From the NCBI RefSeq assembly GCF_039830145.1, contig NZ_CP156082.1:1-64000 (forward strand): a stretch of DNA of 64,000 nt. The letters run 5' to 3'. This DNA is from Croceibacterium sp. TMG7-5b_MA50. GTDB lineage: Bacteria > Pseudomonadota > Alphaproteobacteria > Sphingomonadales > Sphingomonadaceae. The translations under genes were made by a program, and so were the position numbers. Numbering within the stretch: position 1 is the first letter of the stretch; every line of letters starts with the position of its first letter. Shown here in pieces: positions 57,352 to 64,000 of the stretch. The notes under the pieces are model-generated. The model made no database searches. It saw only the letters and a list, made by a program, of their open reading frames with translations, and was not told where the DNA came from.

Positions 57352-59106
57352 ATGGAAACGCATGGCGGCGGCATGATGCTGCGCGAGGGATTGATCCTTC
57401 TGGGCTTTGCGCTCGGCTTCGTGCTGCTGTTCCGCCGCATGGGACTTGGCGCGACGCTCGGCTACCTGTTGGCGGGCATTGCCGTCGGGCCGCAGGTATT
57501 GGGCTGGGCGGGGGAGGCAGAGGCAATGAACCGTTTCGCCGAACTGGGCATCGTCATGCTGCTGTTCATAGTCGGGCTGGAGCTCAACCCCGGGCGGCTG
57601 TGGCGCATGCGCAAGGAGATCTTCGGGCTGGGCCTGCTGCAGGTGCTCGCCTGCGGGCTGGCACTGTCGCTGCTAATCGGCCTGGTCACCGGAATCAGCT
57701 GGGCCGCGGCGCTGGCGTTGGGCCTGCCGCTGGGTCTGAGCTCCACCGCGCAGGTGTTGCCGATGCTGCAAAGCTCCGGCCGGCTGCGGACGCCGAGCGG
57801 CGAGCGCGCCTTCGCCATCCTGCTGTTCCAGGATCTGTCGATCATCCCGCTGATCACCATCGTCGCAACCATGAGCCGCAACCCGGCCGACCAGGCGGGC
57901 CCGCCGGGATGGCAGCTCGGCCTGATGACGGCGGCGGCGATCGTCGGCCTGATACTGGCGGGCCGGTTCCTGATCCGGCCGATGTTCCGCCTGATCGCCG
58001 GACTTGGCGAGCGGGAGATGTTCGTCATGGCGGGCCTGTTCACGGTCGTCGCCAGCGCCGCAGTCATGGAGACGCTGGGCCTGTCGACGGCGCTGGGCGC
58101 GTTTATTGCCGGGGTGATGCTGGCCGACACCCCCTATCGGCACGAGCTGGAGACCAGCGTGGAGCCATTCCGCTCCCTCCTGCTGGGGCTGTTCTTCATC
58201 TCGGTCGGCATGATGCTGGACCTGGGCGCGATCGCCGACCGGCCGGTCTTCGTGGTCAGCATGGCGGCGGCGCTGGTGGCGGTGAAAGCGGCGGTGATCG
58301 CGGGTCTCGGCCTGGCCTTCCGCATGCGCTGGCGCGAGGCGGCGGGGCTGGGCCTGCTGCTTAGCCAGGGCGGCGAGTTCGGCTTCGTGCTGTTTGGCCA
58401 GGCCACCGCCGCGCTGCTGATCACGCCGGAGGCGGCGAGCCTGTTCGGCGCGATCGTGACCCTGTCCATGGCAACCACGCCGTTCCTGATGCAGGTTATG
58501 CGCCGCTTCGCCAAGGAACCGGTCGCCCCGGACGAGCGCCCGGGACCGACCGGCCACACGGCAGCCAGCGCGCTGGTCGTGGGTTACGGCCGGTTCGGGC
58601 AGACGGTGGCGCAGACATTGCTGGCGGGCGGGGTGTCCGTGACTCTGATCGACACAGATGTGGAGATCATCGATGTCGCCAAGGAGTTTGGCGCACAGGT
58701 CTATTTCGGCGACGGCACACGGCTCGACCTGCTGCGACAGGCCGGCGCCGGGGAGGCGCAGCTTATCCTGTTCTGCATCGATGACGACCAGGCGACTCCC
58801 GACCTGATCGATGCGGTCCACGATGCCTTTCCGCAGGCGTCGATCTATGTCCGCGCGTTCGACCGGCGCAGCGTTATCCGGCTGCATGGCCACCCTACCA
58901 CCTCCGTCGTGCGTGAGGTGCTGGGGTCCGCGATCATCATGGCGCGGCTGGCGCTGGCGAAGCTGGGCCTGGGCGCGGAAGAGATCGACCAAGCGGAGGC
59001 GACCTACCGCAAGATGGATCGCAAGCGGTTGCAACTGCAGTTGGAAGCCGGTGACATCCGCGCAGCCGGGGCAATGGATATGATGATCACGGAGAGCAGC
59101 CGCTAG
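57352..59106 (+). CDS. Monovalent cation:proton antiporter, KefB/KefC type
   Basis: CPA2 antiporter of 584 residues. The membrane domain (about 10-385) includes TLGYLLAGIAVGPQVLGW, LFIVGLELNPGRLWRMR, LPLGLSSTAQVLPML and LLLSQGGEFGFVLFGQA. A TrkA-N/RCK domain starts near 406 with VVGYGRFGQTVA and ends near 540. Probably exchanges potassium or sodium for protons; glutathione gating as in KefC is not proven. ATG at 57352 has GGGGGC ahead. Confidence 0.93.
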   Translation: METHGGGMMLREGLILLGFALGFVLLFRRMGLGATLGYLLAGIAVGPQVLGWAGEAEAMNRFAELGIVMLLFIVGLELNPGRLWRMRKEIFGLGLLQVLACGLALSLLIGLVTGISWAAALALGLPLGLSSTAQVLPMLQSSGRLRTPSGERAFAILLFQDLSIIPLITIVATMSRNPADQAGPPGWQLGLMTAAAIVGLILAGRFLIRPMFRLIAGLGEREMFVMAGLFTVVASAAVMETLGLSTALGAFIAGVMLADTPYRHELETSVEPFRSLLLGLFFISVGMMLDLGAIADRPVFVVSMAAALVAVKAAVIAGLGLAFRMRWREAAGLGLLLSQGGEFGFVLFGQATAALLITPEAASLFGAIVTLSMATTPFLMQVMRRFAKEPVAPDERPGPTGHTAASALVVGYGRFGQTVAQTLLAGGVSVTLIDTDVEIIDVAKEFGAQVYFGDGTRLDLLRQAGAGEAQLILFCIDDDQATPDLIDAVHDAFPQASIYVRAFDRRSVIRLHGHPTTSVVREVLGSAIIMARLALAKLGLGAEEIDQAEATYRKMDRKRLQLQLEAGDIRAAGAMDMMITESSR

Positions 59107-59112
59107 CGGCCT

Positions 59113-59149
59113 ATCTCAACTATTGTATCAAACGTTCATGATGTGAGAT
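59113..59149 (+). promoter_or_regulatory. Inverted repeat upstream of the TonB-dependent receptor
   Basis: ATCTCA (59113-59118) and TGAGAT (59144-59149) flank an AT-rich centre in the 135-base gap before the receptor gene. This is the lowest-GC spot nearby. It may be an operator; no regulator gene adjoins. Confidence 0.35.
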
Positions 59150-59241
59150 TTGTTGTAGGCATCGAGACATCGCGGCGCTAAGGGCGCGGGATCAAGCGGC
59201 GGACCGTGGGGCCGTTCGCATCCACAGAGAGGATCGCAAAA

Positions 59242-62046
59242 ATGCGTCTCGCACACTCCGTTTCGTTCGCCTGCACGTCCGGTGCAGCCTTGGCTATCGC
59301 CCTCCTGTCGGCCGCGCCCGCCTTTGCGCAGGATGCGCAGCAGACGCAGCCCGACCCGGTCGAGGAAGAGCAGCAGCAGCCCGCCGGCACCGAAGCCGCC
59401 GACACCGCCGCCGGCAACGAGATCGTCGTCACCGGCATCCGTGCCTCGCTCGCCAGCGCGCTCAGCGCCAAGCGCGATTCGGCGCAGGTGATCGATGCGA
59501 TCTCGGCCGAGGATATCGGCAAGTTCCCCGACAAGAACATCGGCGAGGCGCTGCAGCGCGTGACCGGCGTGCAGATCAGCCGCGCCGGCGGTGAAGGGCA
59601 GAGCATCTCCATTCGCGGTGCCGAGCCGGCGCTGAACCGCGTGGAGATCAACGGCCAGACGGCGCTCTCCACCAATGTCGGCGGCGGCCGTGCGGTCGAG
59701 TTCCGCGATCTGCCGGTCGAGTTCGTGAACCGGCTGGAAGTGGTGAAGTCCGCTACCCCCGACATGACCGAGGGCGGCCTGGGCGGCACGGTGCGCATCA
59801 TCACCCGCCGGCCGTTCGACGGCAACGGCGAATCCTATCTGGCCGGGTCGGCGCAGGGCATTTACGGCGATCTGGCCGACCGCATCGATCCCAAGTTCGC
59901 GCTGATCGGCAGCACGCTGTTCAACGACGACACGATGGGCGTCCTGCTGTCGGCTACCTACGAGGAGCGCAGCCTGTGGTACGATCAGCTGCGCACCACC
60001 GGCTGGCGCCAGATCGACGCCAATCCGGGCCTTGCCGGCGTACAGGCTCTGGACCTGAACAATGACGGTACCGGCGACTTCTACCCCGACATCCCGCGCC
60101 CGATCATCAACCGCGAGCTGACCAAGCGCGGATCGATCAACGGCATCTTCGAATGGCGCCCGACCGATGACCTGCGCATGTTCGTGGAAGGCACGCACAC
60201 CCGGTCCGACATGGATCTGGACAGCCAGTTCCTGCAGCTGGGCACCGTGCAGAACGTCGCCAATGGCGGCGTGGACCCGAGCCGCACCACGATCGGCCCC
60301 GACAACACCGCCAGCCGCGTCACCTTCGTCGGTGCCACTGCTGCGCCGGGTGGGCTGAGCGCCGCCTACCGCAACATCCTGGGTACGCAGGAGCGCCGCA
60401 CCTACAACGCGCAGGCGGGTTTCGAATGGACCACCGGCCAGCTGACGCTGAGCGGCCGAGGCAGCTATGCCAAGTCCGAAGCGTTCAATGACGAGATCAA
60501 CGCCACCGCCACCGCACAGGGCTTGTCGGAGCTGACGATCGACTACAACAACGATCAGCAGGCCCCTAACATCATACTGCCGATCGATCCCACGACCACG
60601 CAGGGCCTGACCCAGCTGATCGTGCTGAGCCGGCCGCGCTTCAACGATCAGGAGGAGATCAGCGGCAAGCTGGACCTCGAATACGAGCCGACCGGCGGCT
60701 TCTTCACCTCCTTCAAGGTGGGCGGCCAGTGGCGCCAGCTGACCGCGGACAGCAGGTACTTCGACAAGTCGATCACGCTTGACGGGACCAGTGGTGAGAC
60801 GAGGGTCAACAACTTTGACACCGGCACCAGCGTAACACGAGCCATTTCCACCGAGTCGCCGGCTGCGTTGACGGCCCGGCTGCGCAACATCGTCGGTAAC
60901 AATGCCACGATCGGCGACCATGATTTCTTTGGCGGGGCGGATAAGGGCTTCGACGGCGGGATCGATCGCTGGCTGAACCTGGGCCTGGGTGTCGCCAACG
61001 CGGTCGGCATCCCCGACCCGTATGATAACGACGTGCCGCTCGACACCTGGGAGGTGACGGAAGACAACTGGGCGGGTTATGCCCAGGCCGCGTTCGAAGT
61101 CGATCTCGGTTTCGTGCTGAAGGGTGTCGCCGGCGCGCGCGTGGTGGACACCAAGACCACCGCCAACGGCAACCAGATCCAGGGTGGCGACGTGACGCCG
61201 GTGTCGTTCGACGGCGGCTACACCGAGTTCCTGCCCTCCATCAACCTGACGGCGGAGCTGATCCCGAACCGGCTGCAGGCCCGCGCCACGGCGACCGAGG
61301 TGCTGGCCCGCCCGCTGCCGCAGCAGCTCGCCCCGCGCTTCACCCTCGACAATGTCGGGCTGACCGGATCGCGCGGCAACCCCAACCTGCAGCCATACCG
61401 TGCGCGCCAGTACGACCTGGGGCTGGAGTATTACTTCAACAACACCAGCTACTTCTCCGCGACCTATTTCCGCAAGGAGATCGGATCCTTCGTGCAGAAT
61501 GGCACCGAACTGTACACCGATCCGGTGAGCACCAATGTCTACACCATCACCGTGCCGATCAACGGTACGCAGGAGGTGACGATCAATGGCGCCGAGGTGG
61601 GTGGCCAGTACGTATTCGACTTCCTGCCAGGCATCCTGTCGAACATCGGCGTGCTGGCGAACTACACCTTCTCCGACGACAGCGGTTACGAGGAAACGGA
61701 CGCCTTCACCGGCGACCCGCTCAGCTTCCCGGGTCTCTCGCGGCACAGCTACAACCTGTCCGCCTTCTACGAGGATGACACGTTCAGCCTGCGCGGGTCA
61801 TACAATTGGCGGTCGGAGTTCCTGATCGTCGCCCGCGGTCGTGGCAACAACCCGGAATTCGGCGAGGCCTATGGCCAGTTCGACGCCTCGGCGAGCTACA
61901 ACATCGACGAGAACGCGTCGCTGTTCGTGGAAGCGGTCAACCTGACCAACGCCGTCCGGATCGAAAATGCGAACAGCGAATATCGTCGCACGATCCTGGA
62001 GACGTTCGGGCGCCGGTTCTATGCCGGCATGCGCATGCGCTTCTGA
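59242..62046 (+). CDS. TonB-dependent receptor (Xanthomonas/Caulobacter type)
   Basis: Outer-membrane barrel importing an unknown substrate with TonB energy, 934 residues. The signal peptide ends near APAFA-Q (30). A Gln/Glu/Pro-rich stretch follows, then EIVVTGIRASLASAL and a plug domain (about 65-190) with FPDKNIGEALQRVTGVQISR and VEINGQTAL. The barrel ends RRFYAGMRMRF with C-terminal Phe. This subfamily often imports carbohydrates or peptides in sphingomonads. No tryptophan halogenase, SapC or regulator gene is next to it, so the substrate cannot be guessed. Confidence 0.95.
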   Translation: MRLAHSVSFACTSGAALAIALLSAAPAFAQDAQQTQPDPVEEEQQQPAGTEAADTAAGNEIVVTGIRASLASALSAKRDSAQVIDAISAEDIGKFPDKNIGEALQRVTGVQISRAGGEGQSISIRGAEPALNRVEINGQTALSTNVGGGRAVEFRDLPVEFVNRLEVVKSATPDMTEGGLGGTVRIITRRPFDGNGESYLAGSAQGIYGDLADRIDPKFALIGSTLFNDDTMGVLLSATYEERSLWYDQLRTTGWRQIDANPGLAGVQALDLNNDGTGDFYPDIPRPIINRELTKRGSINGIFEWRPTDDLRMFVEGTHTRSDMDLDSQFLQLGTVQNVANGGVDPSRTTIGPDNTASRVTFVGATAAPGGLSAAYRNILGTQERRTYNAQAGFEWTTGQLTLSGRGSYAKSEAFNDEINATATAQGLSELTIDYNNDQQAPNIILPIDPTTTQGLTQLIVLSRPRFNDQEEISGKLDLEYEPTGGFFTSFKVGGQWRQLTADSRYFDKSITLDGTSGETRVNNFDTGTSVTRAISTESPAALTARLRNIVGNNATIGDHDFFGGADKGFDGGIDRWLNLGLGVANAVGIPDPYDNDVPLDTWEVTEDNWAGYAQAAFEVDLGFVLKGVAGARVVDTKTTANGNQIQGGDVTPVSFDGGYTEFLPSINLTAELIPNRLQARATATEVLARPLPQQLAPRFTLDNVGLTGSRGNPNLQPYRARQYDLGLEYYFNNTSYFSATYFRKEIGSFVQNGTELYTDPVSTNVYTITVPINGTQEVTINGAEVGGQYVFDFLPGILSNIGVLANYTFSDDSGYEETDAFTGDPLSFPGLSRHSYNLSAFYEDDTFSLRGSYNWRSEFLIVARGRGNNPEFGEAYGQFDASASYNIDENASLFVEAVNLTNAVRIENANSEYRRTILETFGRRFYAGMRMRF

Positions 62047-62051
62047 TGATG

Positions 62052-62083
62052 GATGGGGCGGCGTCTGGTGGCGCCGCCCCATC
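62052..62083. terminator. Hairpin between TonB receptor and GNAT gene
   Basis: Perfect 12-bp stem GATGGGGCGGCG/CGCCGCCCCATC with an 8-base loop, directly after the receptor stop and touching the end of the convergent GNAT gene. No T-tract follows, but the stem is very strong. Confidence 0.6.
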
Positions 62084-62607
62084 TACTTCAAGCGGCGTTC
62101 GTACAGAAATTCATCGTCGCAGGTCTGGCCAACCCAGAAGTGGATGTCGGCGACATGCGCGAAGCCGTGACGTTGGTAGAACCGCTGAGCACCATGGTTG
62201 CCGCTGTAAACCGATAGCTGGATAGCGTCGGCATTCCAGCCCTGCGCCTCGGCCAGTGTCCAGTCGAGCAGCGCGACACCCAGACCCCGGCCGGTGGCCA
62301 CACCGGCGCAATAGAGCTGGCTGAGCAGCACGGGCCGTTGCGGCTGTGGCGCGGGCCGCTCCACGAAATGCCCGCCCATCACGATCAGGGCATAGGCGAT
62401 CAGCTCGCCATCCTCTTCCACCACCGCGACCCGGGTCGCCGGATCGGCCAGCGCGCCCGCATACTTGCCCGCGGAGCGTTCGTGAGTGTGGAAGTGGGCC
62501 AGATCCGCCGGCGGGTAGAGGTGGCCGAAGGCGGCATCGAACGATTCGCGCGCCAGCCGAGCGAGTGACTCGGCATCGGCGGGCAAGGCGCGGCGCAGCA
62601 CGGTCAT
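62083..62607 (-). CDS. GNAT-family N-acetyltransferase
   Basis: A 174-residue GNAT protein. It has the acetyl-CoA-binding segment AGVATGRGLGVALLDWTLAEA and the C-terminal LSVYSGNHGAQRFYQRHGF typical of small-molecule or peptide acetyltransferases. ATG at 62607 overlaps the stop of the next GNAT gene upstream (ATGA), so the two form a coupled pair below pheA. Substrate unknown. Confidence 0.88.
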   Translation of the reverse strand: MTVLRRALPADAESLARLARESFDAAFGHLYPPADLAHFHTHERSAGKYAGALADPATRVAVVEEDGELIAYALIVMGGHFVERPAPQPQRPVLLSQLYCAGVATGRGLGVALLDWTLAEAQGWNADAIQLSVYSGNHGAQRFYQRHGFAHVADIHFWVGQTCDDEFLYERRLK

Positions 62608-63080
62608 GCGGTCAGTTCCATGTGCAGGCATTGGGAGAACTCGTCGGCGACATAGGTGCCGAACGGCTCGCAAGAGGTGAAGCCATGTTTGCGGTACAAG
62701 GCGACCGCCGGATGGAACGGCTCAGTCCGGCCGGTCTCCAGCCCCAGCCAGGTGATGCCGCGGCCGCGCGCTTCCGCCAGCAGATGCCGCAGGATCGCCT
62801 GCCCGGCGCCGCGTCCGCGCCACGCCGGATCGGCGCGCATCGACTTCAGCTCCCCCCGCCGCTCGTCTAGCTGCCGCAGCGCGCCGACGGCGGCCAGTCG
62901 ATCGCCGTCCCATGCGCTGTAGAAGCTGACGTCGGGCTGCCGCAGCCGCTCCACCGGCATGGCATGGACCGATCCCGGCGGAGACCAGCGGTGCATCTCG
63001 TCCAGATGGAAGCGGAGCAATGCGGTCACCGCATCGCCCGAGAGATCATCGGGGACGATGCGGTAGACCGACTGTGCCAT
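62604..63080 (-). CDS. GNAT-family N-acetyltransferase
   Basis: A 158-residue GNAT protein with ELKSMRADPAWRGRGAGQAI (acetyl-CoA loop R/Q-x-x-G-x-G/A) and LETGRTEPFHPAVALYRKHGF. The pattern resembles the PhnO/YhhY-like and phosphinothricin-type GNATs, which act on small amines. Coupled by ATGA overlaps both to pheA upstream and to the GNAT gene downstream. Confidence 0.9.
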   Translation of the reverse strand: MAQSVYRIVPDDLSGDAVTALLRFHLDEMHRWSPPGSVHAMPVERLRQPDVSFYSAWDGDRLAAVGALRQLDERRGELKSMRADPAWRGRGAGQAILRHLLAEARGRGITWLGLETGRTEPFHPAVALYRKHGFTSCEPFGTYVADEFSQCLHMELTA

Positions 63081-63988
63081 CAGCCGCGGACCCGCGCCTG
63101 GCGGTAGCTGCCGAGGATGCGCAGTTCGCGTGCGTGGAAAGCAAGTTCTTCCAGTGCGCGATCCACCGCCGGATCGCCCGGCGCGCCGATGATGTCGGCA
63201 TAGAACATGGTTGCGGCGAAGCTGGCGCCTTCCTGGTAGCTTTCCAGCTTCGTCATATTGACCCCGTTAGTGGCAAAGGCGCCCAGCGCCTTGTACAAGG
63301 CGGCGGGCACGTTGCGGACCTGGAACACCAGCGTGGTCATCGCTGTCGCGCCGGCCAGCACGTCCGGCCCGAGCGTCGCGGGATCAAGCGGCTGTGAAGC
63401 CAGCGCCACGAACCGGGTCATGTTGTCATGCGCGTCCTCGATCCGGTCGGCGATCAGTTCCAGGCCGTAGAGATCGGCGGCGAGTGCCGGCGCGATGGCG
63501 GCAATGGCCGGATCCCCCTGCTCCGCCACCCAGGCAGCGGCGCCAGCCGTGTCGGCGTGGCTCAACGGAACGATGCCGCGATCGCGAAGATAACGGCGCG
63601 TCTGGCCGAGCGCCTGCGGATGGCTGTAAGCGGCGGTGAACGGTCCCGGCCCGTTCGCCAGCAAGGCGTGGTGCACGGTCATGAAATGTTCGGCCACGAT
63701 GGAAAGGCCGCTGTGCGGCAGCAGGAAGTGAATATCTGCCACACGGCCGTGCTGGCTGTTCTCGATCGGGATCAGGGCGCTGCCTGCCGTGCCGGTGGCT
63801 ACCGCTTCCAGTGCATCTTCGAAACTGAAGCAGGGCAGCGGCAGGCAGCCGGGGTCCCACTCCAGGGCGGCCTTGTGCGAGTTTGCGCCGGGCGCGCCCT
63901 GGAAAGCGACGGCCCGCTCGGGTTCCTCCGCGGCGGCGCGGGTCATCTGCTCGACCAAGGCGAGCGCCGGGGCGGCGTAACTGTCCAT
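63080..63988 (-). CDS. pheA: Prephenate dehydratase
   Basis: Converts prephenate to phenylpyruvate in phenylalanine synthesis, 302 residues, with no chorismate mutase domain. The PDT domain begins AVAFQGAPGANSHKAAL and contains ALIPIENSQHGRV and the catalytic DNMTRF (188-193). An ACT domain follows from about 215 for phenylalanine feedback; the usual ESRP motif reads ESYQ (249-252). First gene of a leftward three-gene run with two GNATs. The last 12 bases of the window precede it. Confidence 0.96.
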   Translation of the reverse strand: MDSYAAPALALVEQMTRAAAEEPERAVAFQGAPGANSHKAALEWDPGCLPLPCFSFEDALEAVATGTAGSALIPIENSQHGRVADIHFLLPHSGLSIVAEHFMTVHHALLANGPGPFTAAYSHPQALGQTRRYLRDRGIVPLSHADTAGAAAWVAEQGDPAIAAIAPALAADLYGLELIADRIEDAHDNMTRFVALASQPLDPATLGPDVLAGATAMTTLVFQVRNVPAALYKALGAFATNGVNMTKLESYQEGASFAATMFYADIIGAPGDPAVDRALEELAFHARELRILGSYRQARVRG

Positions 63989-64000
63989 GGCACGGCGCTA

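Noticed and set aside
59128-61746. An 872-codon open frame antisense to the TonB-dependent receptor gene.
   Set aside because: High GC leaves few stops in the opposite strand. The translation is rich in His, Gln and Arg without domain motifs, while the sense frame is a complete receptor.

Overview
This 64 kb window is gene-dense, GC-rich chromosomal DNA of an alphaproteobacterium, most likely a member of the Sphingomonadales (Sphingomonadaceae or Erythrobacteraceae). The signs are a nepR-ecfG general stress module, a Caulobacter/Xanthomonas-type TonB-dependent receptor, the mutM/ubiE/ubiB/coaBC/dut block, TimA and SecB side by side, and an L34 protein ending in VLCA. The window opens exactly on the first codon of dnaA, so the replicon has probably been linearised there. 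No transposon, integrase, CRISPR array, tRNA or rRNA was recognised, and no gene-free stretch exceeds about 300 bases.

Layout. 1-8.4 kb: dnaA, a MoeB/ThiF-like E1 enzyme, the sirtuin cobB, dapB, nth, a small lipoprotein, a cation diffusion facilitator, thiD, a DUF1272 protein and glmM. 8.4-13.7 kb: a DAACS symporter, an AI-2E-family permease and the general stress locus (ecfG, nepR and a divergent CHASE-HWE histidine kinase). 13.7-20 kb: modABC behind a Mo-box-like dyad, a phage-type muramidase, then rpmH-rnpA-yidD-yidC-yihA. 20-26 kb: an EAL-CBS-GGDEF protein, a GST, dapE, a second DAACS symporter and mutM. 26-33.5 kb: an EamA transporter, ubiE, ubiB, an unknown GT-C-like membrane protein, coaBC, dut and a BaiN-like flavoprotein. 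33.5-40.5 kb: a DUF4136 lipoprotein, trpS, murJ, secB, timA, an Smr protein and a CPA2 antiporter. 40.5-45.2 kb: the peroxide block katG, ahpF, ahpC. 45.3-51.7 kb: a membrane protein, aroC, ruvAB and acnA. 51.9-59.1 kb: two different L,D-transpeptidases, a lipoprotein, an HDAC-like hydrolase, a GNAT enzyme, ispG and a KefB/C-type antiporter. 59.2-64 kb: a TonB-dependent receptor, two GNAT proteins and a prephenate dehydratase.

Most genes are housekeeping, so no wholly new multi-gene system stands out. The most interesting signals are regulatory. A GGAAC-N16-CGTT sigma-EcfG promoter lies before nepR, an identical-format one before an L,D-transpeptidase gene 40 kb away, and a looser N18 version before a small lipoprotein gene. 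This suggests a local general-stress/envelope regulon. A 22-bp element with tandem TTGACAC occurs twice, 45 kb apart, with one mismatch. katG and ahpC share an 18-bp upstream element. acnA has an unusually structured upstream region. At protein level, MutM has lost one zinc-finger cysteine, and the EAL domain of the c-di-GMP protein looks catalytically dead.

All functional calls come from reading motifs and gene order. No database search was run.
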